Source of the DNA: Prorocentrum cordatum
Lineage: Eukaryota; Sar; Dinophyceae; Prorocentrales; Prorocentraceae
Assembly: GCA_963575745.1 (NCBI GenBank)
Contig: CAUYUJ010017857.1
Location: 184,989 to 222,285 of the forward strand
DNA length: 37,297 nucleotides
Direction: 5' to 3'
Under the pieces are notes generated by a model, which was given only the letters and a program-made list of their open reading frames with translations, was not told the DNA's origin and made no database searches. The translations under genes and the position numbers were made by a program. Numbering within the stretch: position 1 is the stretch's first letter; every line of letters begins with the position of its first letter. Of this stretch, positions 19,340-27,589 are shown in pieces.

Positions 19340-19622
19340 AGACCCCTCCCAAAGAGCCCCAAGAGGCCCCAAGAGGCCTCCAAGAGGCCCCCAAGATGCC
19401 CCCAAGAGGCCCCCAAGAGGCCCCAAGATACTCCCCCGAGGCACCCAAGACGCTCCTGGAAGCCCCTGGGGCCGCCAAGAGGCCCCCAAGACGCCCCAAA
19501 CGGCCTCCAAGAGGCTCCCAAGAGGCCCGAAGAGGCTCCCCCAAGGCACCCAAGACGCTCCTAGAAGCCCCTGGGGCCGCCAAGAGGCCCCCAAGACGCC
19601 CCAAAAGGCCTCCAAGAGGCTC
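19340..19622 (+). repeat. CCAAGAGGCC-type low-complexity repeat
   Basis: CCCCAAGAGGCC variants follow one another at 9-15 bp spacing. Within this, a longer unit (CACCCAAGACGCTCCTGGAA and on) is duplicated at 19442 and 19547, about 105 bp apart. Related runs recur at 21220-21400, 22420-22920, 24580-24660, 25060-25200 and 25365-25440. Confidence 0.85.
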
Positions 19623-19624
19623 CA

Positions 19625-19930
19625 GGCCCGAACGACTCACACCAGGACGAGGCGCCCGAACGACTCACACCCGAACGAGACGAGGCCCCCGAACGACTCA
19701 CACCACGAGGAGCCCGAACGAGTCACACCAGGAGGAGGGGCCCGAACGACTCACACCAGGACGAGGGGCCCGAACAACTCACACCACGAGAAGCCCGAAC
19801 GACTCACACCAGGACGAAGAGCCCGAACGACTCACACCACGAAGAGCCCGAACGACTCACACCAGGAAGAAGGGCCCGAACGACTCACACCAGGACGAGA
19901 AACCCCAAACGACTCAAACCACGAGGAGCG
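19625..19930 (+). repeat. Minisatellite of about 25-31 bp (CCCGAACGACTCACACC)
   Basis: About eleven units share CCCGAACGACTCACACCA followed by a variable tail of CGAGGAG, GGACGAGG or GGAAGAAGG. Unit length varies only in the purine tail. Confidence 0.92.
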
Positions 19931-20084
19931 CTTTCTCTCCCTCCTCCTCCGCCTCGTCCTTCTCCCGCTCCCACCACAAGGAGGATGTACAAGGAGGCGG
20001 GAGGAAGGAGGAACAGGGGAGATATGCGGGGGCAGGCGGAAACACGCCTGAAAAACACGACTGTCGGCATGCTCTGCAAGAGTT

Positions 20085-20238
20085 GCTGTTTTGAGATGGG
20101 CTGGTGGGGATACGCGAAGCGTGAAGAATTAAGATAATTAAGGGCCTCGAGGTGAGCTTCACGGAAAGCAAATTGGAAAAGGTCAGCCCACGGGAGAAAT
20201 CGCAATCACTGCCTGCGGAACTCTTACGTGGGTGTGCA
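20085..20238. other. 3' flank of the PPPDE retrogene
   Basis: After the PPPDE stop the minus strand is more AT-rich around 20125-20145 and then reaches a GGTGGGGATACGCGAAGCGT block (plus orientation 20103-20122) shared with 12054-12073. The retro-copied cDNA may end between them; no poly(A) tract is visible. Confidence 0.4.
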
Positions 20239-20784
20239 TCACGGCGGCCGCACAACCTGCTTGTCTATCTTCTCGACAACCTGGTAAGACTGCCAACCAT
20301 CAACTCTAGGATTGGGCTGGTAGCCGCCGCCTGTAAAAATCCTGACCACCCCCGCGTGCTTGTCCGTGAGGGCCCCAATCTTCTCCATGCTCCGATACTT
20401 CTCCTCCAGCCTCTGCCCGAGCAAGAAGCTCAGCGCGCAATCGCTGAAAGAGTTGCAGTTTTTCCTCAGAAGGTCATACGTTCCAGGCATAAAGTGCGTG
20501 TGCAGGTACTTTATCATGGCGGTGCGGGACATCTTCGTGTAGCCCATGTCAATTATCGTTGGCCTCCCGCCGAAGGGGACATGGCTGGCAATGCCCTGGA
20601 GCTGGTCAATGCCCCGGCCGCTGAAGGAGAACTCCACGTCGTCCACGAGGACCGAGGTGTGGTAAGCCTGGAGCATCTCCGGCATCGGCGGCCCGATGGG
20701 ACTCGCTACAAGCTTCACCCTCCGCTTCCTGCCCTGCTGGCCGTCCTCCCTGGGCGCAGGCTGGCGCCCGTGGGTCGCGCCCAT
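20239..20784 (-). CDS. PPPDE-domain putative thiol isopeptidase (DeSI-type), retrogene
   Basis: The 181-aa protein starts at the first ATG after the spliced-leader relics (MGATHGRQPAP); the frame is open slightly further upstream but with no earlier ATG. AYHTSVLVDDVEFSFSGRGI carries the catalytic His (residue 42) of the PPPDE fold, and YDLLRKNCNSFSDCALSFLL the catalytic Cys (residue 110) in the family's NCN context. The 68-residue spacing and total length fit DeSI proteins, which remove SUMO or ubiquitin-like modifiers; the substrate here is unknown. There is no intron and no frameshift. Tandem SL relics show it was re-inserted from mRNA. Both catalytic residues are intact, so it may be functional if transcribed; a second, intron-bearing parent copy is likely elsewhere. 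Surrounding overlapping frames, including a 758-codon one, are shadows. Confidence 0.92.
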   Translation of the reverse strand: MGATHGRQPAPREDGQQGRKRRVKLVASPIGPPMPEMLQAYHTSVLVDDVEFSFSGRGIDQLQGIASHVPFGGRPTIIDMGYTKMSRTAMIKYLHTHFMPGTYDLLRKNCNSFSDCALSFLLGQRLEEKYRSMEKIGALTDKHAGVVRIFTGGGYQPNPRVDGWQSYQVVEKIDKQVVRPP

Positions 20785-20839
20785 TGCTGACTGCGGCAAG
20801 CCTCTGGACTGCGTCAGAGCGTGCTGGCGCCGGCGGCCA

Positions 20840-20853
20840 CTGCGCCAAAACGG
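20840..20853 (-). other. Truncated inner spliced-leader relic
   Basis: The minus strand reads CCGTTTTGGCGCAG directly after the outer SL relic, matching the 3' part of the SL (CCATTTTGGCTCAAG) with two substitutions and one missing base. When an SL relic is re-used, the new SL is joined at the AG inside the old one, which leaves exactly this shortened 3' portion behind. Confidence 0.75.
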
Positions 20854-20875
20854 CTTGAGCCAAACTGGCTGCGGA
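20854..20875 (-). other. Outer spliced-leader relic of the PPPDE retrogene
   Basis: On the minus strand it reads T, CCGCAGCCAGTTTGG, CTCAAG, matching the dinoflagellate SL at 20 of 22 positions. It lies 69 nt upstream of the PPPDE ATG, with only the truncated inner relic and a short leader in between. Confidence 0.9.
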
Positions 20876-21413
20876 GCGCGAGCGAGTCCGTGTACGAGTG
20901 GCTCTGAGCACTGATGAGTCGGAGTATGAGCTGAGAAGCTGGCTGACTACGAGTATATGAAAGAAGCGGCGGAAGTGAGGGTGGCATGGGGGGCGTACCA
21001 CACTCTGGGTGCATGGAGGCAACATTGAACAACATGGATTCGGTTCGATGTGTCCGTCCGTTGCTCGCTTTGCTCCCTGAATGTCCCAAGATATTTTGAA
21101 GGTGGCCCCAAGAGCACGATCTTGTACAAGACGGCTGACCCCAAAAGCTGTTCGAAGCCACCTCGGGGCCGCCTTAGGCAATCTTCGGGCAGGTTTGGCA
21201 AAAGTTCCCAAGATGGCCGCCCAAATCACACAGGATGGCCCAACAACGTCCCAAGATGGCCCCAGGACGCCCTCAAAGATGGGCCCGAGAGGCCCCAATG
21301 TAGGCCTCGCGAATACCCTACATGGCCTGAGGATGCCTACCGAGGCCCTGCAGTGCCCCCCGGAGAGGCCCCAGGCTAGCCACGATGGCCCAAACACGAC
21401 CTCGATACAGCCA
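20876..21413. other. No gene recognised
   Basis: Includes a CCAAGATGGCC-rich part at about 21200-21370 of the dispersed low-complexity type. Confidence 0.4.
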
Positions 21414-22290
21414 CAGATGGCTGCGGCCCTTCTGACACTCTTCCGGGGCCAGGGCCCCCGAGATGCGGGCACTCCCGGGGAGGGCCCGTGCCGCTCCGTG
21501 GAGGCCAGGGCCCCCTTGCAGCAGCTCCCGGGCGCTCTCGCGCGCTTCCGGGCATCCCCGCGTGAGGTGTCCAGAGGCCTCTGGAGCGCGGCGGGGGGTC
21601 GGGGTCGGGCCTTGCAACCTCGAACATGCTCTGGTAGGAACTTCTCCGGGGCCCTTGCAGGCGCTCCAGGGGGGGGCCCTTGAGCCGCCTCCTGGGCGGC
21701 CCAGGAGGCCAAAAGCCGCCGACCACCGCTTGCTTGGGGTGACAAGGCGCTTGGGGCAGTTGGCACAGATGGCTGCGGCCCTTCTGGCACCCTTCCGGGG
21801 GCCAGGGCCCCCGAGACGCGGGCACTCCCGGGGAGGGCCCCGCGTGCCGCTCCGTGGAGGTCAGGGCCCCCTTGCAGCAGCTCCCGGGCGCTCTCGCGCG
21901 CTGCCAGGCGCATCCCCGCGTGAAGTGTTCCGGAGGCCTCTGGAGCGTGGCGGGGGGTCGGGGTCGGGCGTTGGAACCTCGAACATGCTCTGACATGAAT
22001 GAAGGGGCCCCAGCACACAGAAATGAATACACACAAATAAACAGATTCCCCATATGTTCCCATATGTTCCGGGTTCTTGTCTTCCCCCCCCAACTTCCCA
22101 TATTTTCCTATATTTTCTGGGGGCTCGACGACTAATTGTGTCTGTGTTTTTTCCCCTCCTGAATGAACTTCTCTGCGATCTAAGAGAGAGGGGGCCCTTG
22201 AGCCGCCTCGGGCGGCCCGCGAGGCCAGAAGCCGCCGACCACCGCTTGCTGGGGGTGACAAGGCGTTTGGGGCAGTTGGCCGTCTCCCTC
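21414..22290 (+). repeat. Tandem duplication, second copy enlarged by an insertion
   Basis: The block from GATGGCTGCGGCCCTTCTG to CGAACATGCTCTG occurs at 21414-21635 and again at 21768-21992 with high identity. The block starting CCCTTGAGCCGCCTC occurs at 21677 and 22189. The first copy of the whole unit is about 354 bp; in the second, a 156-bp mobile element (22004-22159) separates the two blocks. Confidence 0.85.
22004..22159 (+). mobile_element. 156-bp TGAA-flanked repeat, copy 1
   Basis: It runs from GGGGCCCCAGCACACAG to TTTTTTCCCCTCC, and is flanked by TGAATGAA on both sides (21996-22003 and 22160-22167). It lies inside the second copy of a tandem duplication whose first copy lacks it. 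The interior has TTCCCATATTTTCC blocks and a GTGTCTGTGT end. No coding capacity. Confidence 0.82.
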
Positions 22291-23436
22291 TCCCCTTCCC
22301 CCCTCCCCCAGGGTCCAAGATCTCGTCTTGAAGGGAGGGGGCGGGGGGGTCCCCACACGACCTCGCCAGCGCACCTCCGGGACCCTCCGAGCCTCGAAGC
22401 GCCCTCCGTTGCCTCCAAGATGCCCTGGATGCCTGCCAAGACGGCTCGAGAAAGGTTCCAACACGCTGGAGAGGCCTCAGGAGCACCCAAAGATGCCCTG
22501 AGGTCGGGCCAAGAAGCTCCTCAGACACCACAAGAGGGCTCCAAGAGGGCCCACAAGAAGGCCTCGAAGAGGAACAAACATAATCTTCTTTGGTGTGTGG
22601 AAGGTTTTGGTGTTCTCCGTGTCTGAAATCCTCAGAGCAGCCTGAGAAGCTCCCGGACTGGTCCAAGACTTCCCAGAAGGCCCTCAAGAGGGCACAGAGA
22701 AGGCCCAACATGGCACAGCAAGCCCCCAAGACGGCCCAAGGTCCCAGAGAGGGCGGAACCCAAGATGCGGAACTCGAAGGGGCCTCAAGATGACCACGAA
22801 GACCCTCGACATGCCCATACGAAGCCCCCAGAGACGCCACCAAAAGACTCCAACGGAGCCCAAAAAGGCCCCCAGGAGCCATCGAAAGGATCTCAGGAAG
22901 CCCCCCAAGACTTAAGTTGATCCCATCGTACTAAAGACCCTATCCCAGAAATACTTGCGAACACCCAGAAAAGTATCGAAACGGTGTCGAACGAGTACCG
23001 CCTCCCAGGGCACGCCACGTGAAAACCCAGAAATTTCGGTACTTATTTGGTGCTCGCCATTATTCCTGGTAGTCAAGGCTACAATCGTTTGAAGCATCAT
23101 AACCCAAGACCTCCAGGAGGCCCCCAGGAGGCCCCTCAACAGACGACGGGCCGATTGCGTTTCCACCGCCGCGAACTCCGTCTCCGGGGGGGGCGGCGAA
23201 ATGGCTCGTGCATCTTGAGTCCACCCGCCCACTGGGCTAAGGGGCGCGTGGGAGCGGACTGCGAGAACAAGTTCTCAGGGCTTTAGCTCCCTCCTTTTCC
23301 CTCCCCGAGAGACCCCGCAGAAGATTTCGCCATTCTCCCCCATAATGTTTCCCTCCTTTTCCTTCCCCTCCTTTTTCCCTCCTTTTCAGGGCTTTAGCCC
23401 CCTCCAGAAGATTCCGCCATTCCGCCCGCCGCCCAG
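22291..23436. other. Low-complexity sequence, no gene recognised
   Basis: CCAAGATGCC / CCAAGAGGGC-type units occupy about 22420-22570 and 22660-22920. A CCCTCCTTTTCC duplication lies near 23290-23400. No domains seen. Confidence 0.45.
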
Positions 23437-24021
23437 CTGCGGTATCGGCGACTTTCAGACCCAAGACGGCTTCCAGACAGCGTCCAAGACGAGCTCAAGC
23501 TTCAAACCGTTCCCAGCATCATTTCGGGGCGTATTGATGCTCCATGTTGTCCGCTTCGGAGCCCCGTCTTGGCCTTCAAGATCAACTAGCGGGACCCTTA
23601 AGAACGCCTCATGGGTCAAACTTCGCCTGCAAAGTGCAAACTTCAAACATTTCGAAACCTTTCAACGTTTTTGGAGATTGGGCCTCGCTGGGATCGCCCG
23701 AAGGCCTCTTACAGCTGACATTCGCGCTCATCTGGAGTTTTCCCAGCAAAGCAATATCGATGTCGTTGTTTGGACGCGCTCCAGAACCAGTTTTGGACGA
23801 GTCTGGACCAAAAAGGGCGCCAAAAAAGGAGACAAAAGTGCCCAAACCCTGGCCTGGTTACAATGAATGCGGACGTGGCTGGGGGCCGGCATGAAGATAC
23901 TCGCGCTTGGGCCGTCCGACGGCAGGCCCGGGTCGCCTCGGGCCCATCTTGGCCTGTGATGGCGCCCTCTTCTGACCGTGTGTGGCGACTTGTTTGGGCC
24001 GTCGTCCATCAGCATCGTCAC
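23437..24021. other. No gene recognised
   Basis: Comparatively non-repetitive sequence. Frames of up to 173 codons are open on plus but carry no motif I recognise. Confidence 0.4.
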
Positions 24022-24022
24022 C

Positions 24023-24079
<57 letters not shown>

Positions 24080-24215
24080 GTGATGGTGATGATGATGATG
24101 ATGATTATGATGATGATGATGCTGATGATGCTGATGATGCTGATGATGCTGATGATGATGATGACGACGACGACGATGATGGTGATGATGCTGGTGGTGA
24201 TGATGACGATGCTGG
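24022..24215 (+). repeat. (GAT)n microsatellite
   Basis: GAT triplets with GGT, GCT and GAC variants, purest at 24022-24078. Confidence 0.97.
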
Positions 24216-24784
24216 TTGTTTAGGCTGTGCGATGCTCTGGCTATGGTTTGCCTCCTGTTGTGGTGAGGGAGCAAAGGTCACGAGGACCGGCGTCCAGGTC
24301 ACTGATCCGTTGGTAACAGCGATGGGCCGACTGTAAAAACAACTTGACGATCGATCAGCCACACGGCATACGCGAGTCCAATCGGCGATGGGATGGAGAA
24401 ATGAAAACCAGGAAAAAAACAAAACACACCTACAGGGCTACATTTGACTACCTTCGGAATGCTGTCGTCCCATCTTGGAGCCGTACGCACCTCGTCTGGG
24501 AAAGAGTGGAATGAGCGGGCGGTAAACGCAAAGCGTCTTGCATCGTTTCGATTCGCTGTTCGGTCTTTGGTGCGCCAAAGACGGCCCAAGAGGCAAGGCC
24601 CCCAAGAGGCGCCCAAGCAGCCCAAGAGGCCCCCAAGACCGCCTCAAAAGAGGTCAAAGAGGGTGAATACAAATTGTCACTTGAAGCCGCCACCCCAAAA
24701 TGGCCCGCTTAGACTGCCTCCAAGCACCCCAAAGGTTGGGCGGCGCGCACAGGGGGATAGACGGCGGGGGGAGGCTACTTAGGA
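24216..24784. other. No gene recognised
   Basis: Contains a CCAAGAGGC-type run at about 24580-24660. Nothing else recognisable. Confidence 0.4.
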
Positions 24785-25025
24785 GGCTGCCTCTTTGAAG
24801 GCGCGGACCACCCTTCTGAGAAGCCAGATGCACGCCGCTTCTTAGAAGCACCCCAGCAGCTTATGAAAAGCACGGAACAGCCTCTTAGAAACAAAAGCAG
24901 CTTCTCAGCATCAAGCAGCCACCTGCTTCTTAGAAGCATAGCAAGAACAGTTTTCAAAAAGCAACCACCAGCCACTTCGAGGGGGCGCCCGCGCCTTCTA
25001 AAAAGGAAATGTGCTTCTAAGCCTC
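24785..25025. repeat. Degenerate CTTCTTAGAAGC palindrome-bearing repeat
   Basis: CTTCTTAGAAGC, CTTCTGAGAAGC, CTCTTAGAAAC, CTTCTCAGC and CTTCTAAAAAG variants recur irregularly, most being near-palindromic TTCT-N-AGAA cores. The same core recurs inside foldback family II and in the 8912-9082 element. Confidence 0.6.
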
Positions 25026-25641
25026 CCCCCCTTCCCGCAACCCCCTCTTGCGCGTGGCTGAAGAGGGCCCCAAGAGGACCCCAGATGCCCGCAAGAAGTC
25101 TCCAGGAGGCCTCAAGCGACCTCCAAGAGGCCCCCGAGACGCCCGAGAAGAAATTCCAAGAGACCCCAGGAGACTACAAGACCCCAAGATGTCTCTCAGA
25201 GGGCTTATGGGCAACGTCTATTCAGTCCGCCGCCTCGTAGCCTGTCAAGGGGTGATGGCGTCCCCGAAGTTGTAGCTCCTTTAAAATCTCTGCGCGCCCG
25301 CTGGCCGCCAGAAAAACAAAAGTCAGCACTAGCCGCATTCAAGGATCCATGAATAGCGGGGATGGCCTCCAAGACGGCCCCAGGTAACTCCGAGACGCTC
25401 CAAGCACAGGCGGCCACCAGGACGCCAAAAGATGCCCCCGAGGGTGCCAGGAGGCAAAAGCCACTGTTTCCCGAAAAGAGTTTGCACTTCGGGGCTCTCA
25501 CTTCGATTACATCGAAAAATTGTATGATGGGCCTGTCGTCCACCACCACCACCACCAGAAGTTGGAGGGGGAAGGGGGGCGAGGAGGAGGAGGAGTAAGA
25601 CGAGGGGCGGAGGACCCCCCCTCCCCCCTCCAACCCATCAT
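25026..25641. other. Low-complexity sequence, no gene recognised
   Basis: CCAAGAGGACC-type units at about 25060-25200 and 25365-25440; a purine-rich GGA patch at 25560-25610. Confidence 0.45.
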
Positions 25642-25645
25642 TGAA

Positions 25646-25802
25646 GGGGCCCTGGGACACACAAATAAATACACACAAATAACAGGATTCCCCATATTTC
25701 CCCATATGTTCTGGGTTTTGTGTCTCCCCCCCCACTTCTCACATTGTCCTATATTTTCTGGGACATCGAAGATCGATTGTGTCTGTGTGTGTTTTTCCCT
25801 CC
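25646..25802 (+). mobile_element. TGAA-flanked repeat, copy 2 (157 bp)
   Basis: It starts GGGGCCCTGGGACACACA and ends TTTTTCCCTCC. TGAA lies directly on both sides (25642-25645 and 25803-25806). It aligns along its length with copies 1 and 3, including CAGGATTCCCCATATTT and ATTGTGTCTGTGTGTG. Confidence 0.82.
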
Positions 25803-25833
25803 TGAATCATGGCCGTGGTGGTGGTGGTGAAAA

Positions 25834-25861
25834 AGCAGGCCCATCATTGCATGGGCCTGCT
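25834..25861. repeat. 10-bp hairpin
   Basis: GCAGGCCCAT and ATGGGCCTGC are fully complementary around a six-base CATTGC spacer. Function unknown. Confidence 0.7.
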
Positions 25862-26003
25862 GGAGGCCCACCTGGCCATCCAGCCCGTGGGCGCCCCGGG
25901 GCTCCTCGCCGGCGCCTCGTGCTGGCCGGGCGTGCCGAGGCCTCGCCCGGCGCCCGCCCGCGGGCGCCCCGTGCGCCAGGGGGTCGGGGAGCAAAGAGCT
26001 GAA

Positions 26004-26158
26004 GGGGCCCTGGGACACACAGGTAAATACACACAAATAACAGGATTCCCCATATTTTCCCATATTGTCTTGGTTTCGTTTTCCCCCCCAATTCCCATAT
26101 TTTCCCATATCTTCTGGGGAAGCGACGATTCATTGTGTCTGTGTGTGTTTTCCCCTCC
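26004..26158 (+). mobile_element. TGAA-flanked repeat, copy 3 (155 bp)
   Basis: It starts GGGGCCCTGGGACACACA and ends GTTTTCCCCTCC, with TGAA at 26000-26003 and 26159-26162. It is closest to copy 2 and is followed immediately by a foldback family I copy at 26164. Confidence 0.82.
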
Positions 26159-26163
26159 TGAAA

Positions 26164-26327
26164 AGTGGCATTAAATACAAAAACTCGGAGGTCCGCGCGG
26201 ATTTCTCGGATCGGCGCTGGGGCCCGCCTCCCTGGCGCGCGGAGCGCGCCAGGGGCGCCGCCGGGGGGGCCCCAGCGCCGATCCGAGAACTCCGCGCGGA
26301 CCTCCGAGTTTGTATGTGTATGCCACT
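26164..26327. repeat. Foldback family I, copy at 26 kb (164 bp)
   Basis: The ends AGTGGCAT and ATGCCACT are inverted, followed inward by AACTCGGAGGTCCGCGCGGA and its complement and by CTCGGATCGGCGCTGGGG and its complement. A central GGCGCGCGGAGCGCGCC hairpin is present and the second inner hairpin is reduced. This is the most complete copy by outer-stem pairing. Confidence 0.88.
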
Positions 26328-26639
26328 CTTTGCCCCCCTTTAGGGGGGGGGGGTCGGGCCACAGCTCGGCGCTCGCCCGCGGCCGCCCCGTGGGCGCCTC
26401 GTGCGGCGGGTGGGCGTGCGCAAGGTGGCTGCGCCCGGGGCCCGCCCGTGGCCGGGCGTGCCACGGAGCGTGCGCCCGGGGCGCGCCCGGGGGCGCCCGG
26501 GGGAGCGTGGCCGAGGTGCGTCGCCGGGGCGTCTTCGTGGCCGTCTTCGCGGGCGCCTCGTGCGCCGGGCGGGGCGGCACGGCCTGCACGAGGCAGCTGC
26601 CGCACCGCCTGCCTGTCAGCACCCGGCTGGCCACCAGGC
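26328..26639. other. GC-rich sequence, no gene recognised
   Basis: GGCGCC/CGGGCG-rich, open in several frames on both strands, no domain. Confidence 0.4.
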
Positions 26640-26880
26640 AGCGCTTGCCACATGGTTTGCACAGCGTGTCTTGCACAGCCCAGCTTGCACCACATGGGCT
26701 GCACCGCACGGCTCGCGCCACATAGGTTGCAGCGCACAGCCTGGTCATCACAGTTTACACCACATGGCTTACCCCACACAAATCTCACCACAAAACTTGC
26801 ACAGCAGAGCTTTCACCGCATCAAGCATCTTGCATAAAACATCTGGTTTCACACAGCTTGCACCACATAGAGTTCACCTA
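26640..26880 (+). repeat. Degenerate CTTGCACCACATGG repeat
   Basis: CAGCTTGCACCACATGG-like units of about 17-25 bp recur roughly ten times, with an outlier at 27065 (GCTTGCACCACACAGCTTG). Minus-strand frames show periodic Cys/Trp residues from this. Confidence 0.7.
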
Positions 26881-27589
26881 TATTACATATCCACACTGCA
26901 GCCACTTATTCTGCTTGGGGTCCACGCTGGCAAAATGTGTCCCATGTTGCTGTGTTCGCTTTCGAGGACTTCCGACAACCTCAGACTGCTCCTCACAGAC
27001 ACCCGAGAGGTCTCTGACCTTCAACCCTAGCACGGTAGCGGGGTGGCCTAGAGGTCATTGGATTGCTTGCACCACACAGCTTGTATCATGTACATATGTA
27101 CATACGCATATATATAATACATGCCGCATATTACTCCTACACGTAAAGAGCCACATAGACGTACTACACTACGCAATCACATCTATGTTCCGAAACACTT
27201 GAATGTACTCTCCTCCAAAGCCGGACTTAACGTCCCGCCCTATGGTATTGTTGTTACTTCGTATGTATGCAGCGCGGTCATCCATCCGGAATAACGAATA
27301 TCAGCATACCAGCCGAGCCAACATCGACCCCTCCTCCCGGCCACCAGAAACACGATGTGGTGCACATTCGTTGATCTAAAAGTAGCGCTGCTCTGGGAAA
27401 CCCTAAGCACCTACGCGCGCCGACGCGCGGCCGCAGCGAAATCATTCACAAACCACTAGCTGCCCAACAACTCCACTGCACTACAAGGTTATGCAAAAAC
27501 GGCTTACAGGCCTCCGCTGCCCAACGAAAAATATCTTGGCGAAGGTCCCAACCATATGCAGTTGTGGGTGCCGTAATTGTGCATATCTG
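26881..27589. other. No gene recognised
   Basis: One of the more AT-rich and less repetitive parts of the window. TGGCCTAGAGG at about 27047 resembles a tRNA A box, but there is no B box or cloverleaf. Confidence 0.45.

Noticed and set aside
20606-22882. 758-codon minus frame overlapping the PPPDE gene
   Set aside because: Pro/Gly/Arg/Ser-rich, runs through a tandem duplication and a mobile element, and overlaps a gene with clear catalytic motifs in another frame.
24690-24715. Possible SL relic (CCAAAATGGC)
   Set aside because: Only the central ten bases match; both SL ends are absent.
25228-25250. Possible SL relic (CTCGTAGCCTGTCAAGG)
   Set aside because: The central ATTTTGG is missing and the match could be chance.
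27040-27075. tRNA-like A box (TGGCCTAGAGG)
   Set aside because: No B box (GGTTCGA) or cloverleaf within the expected distance.
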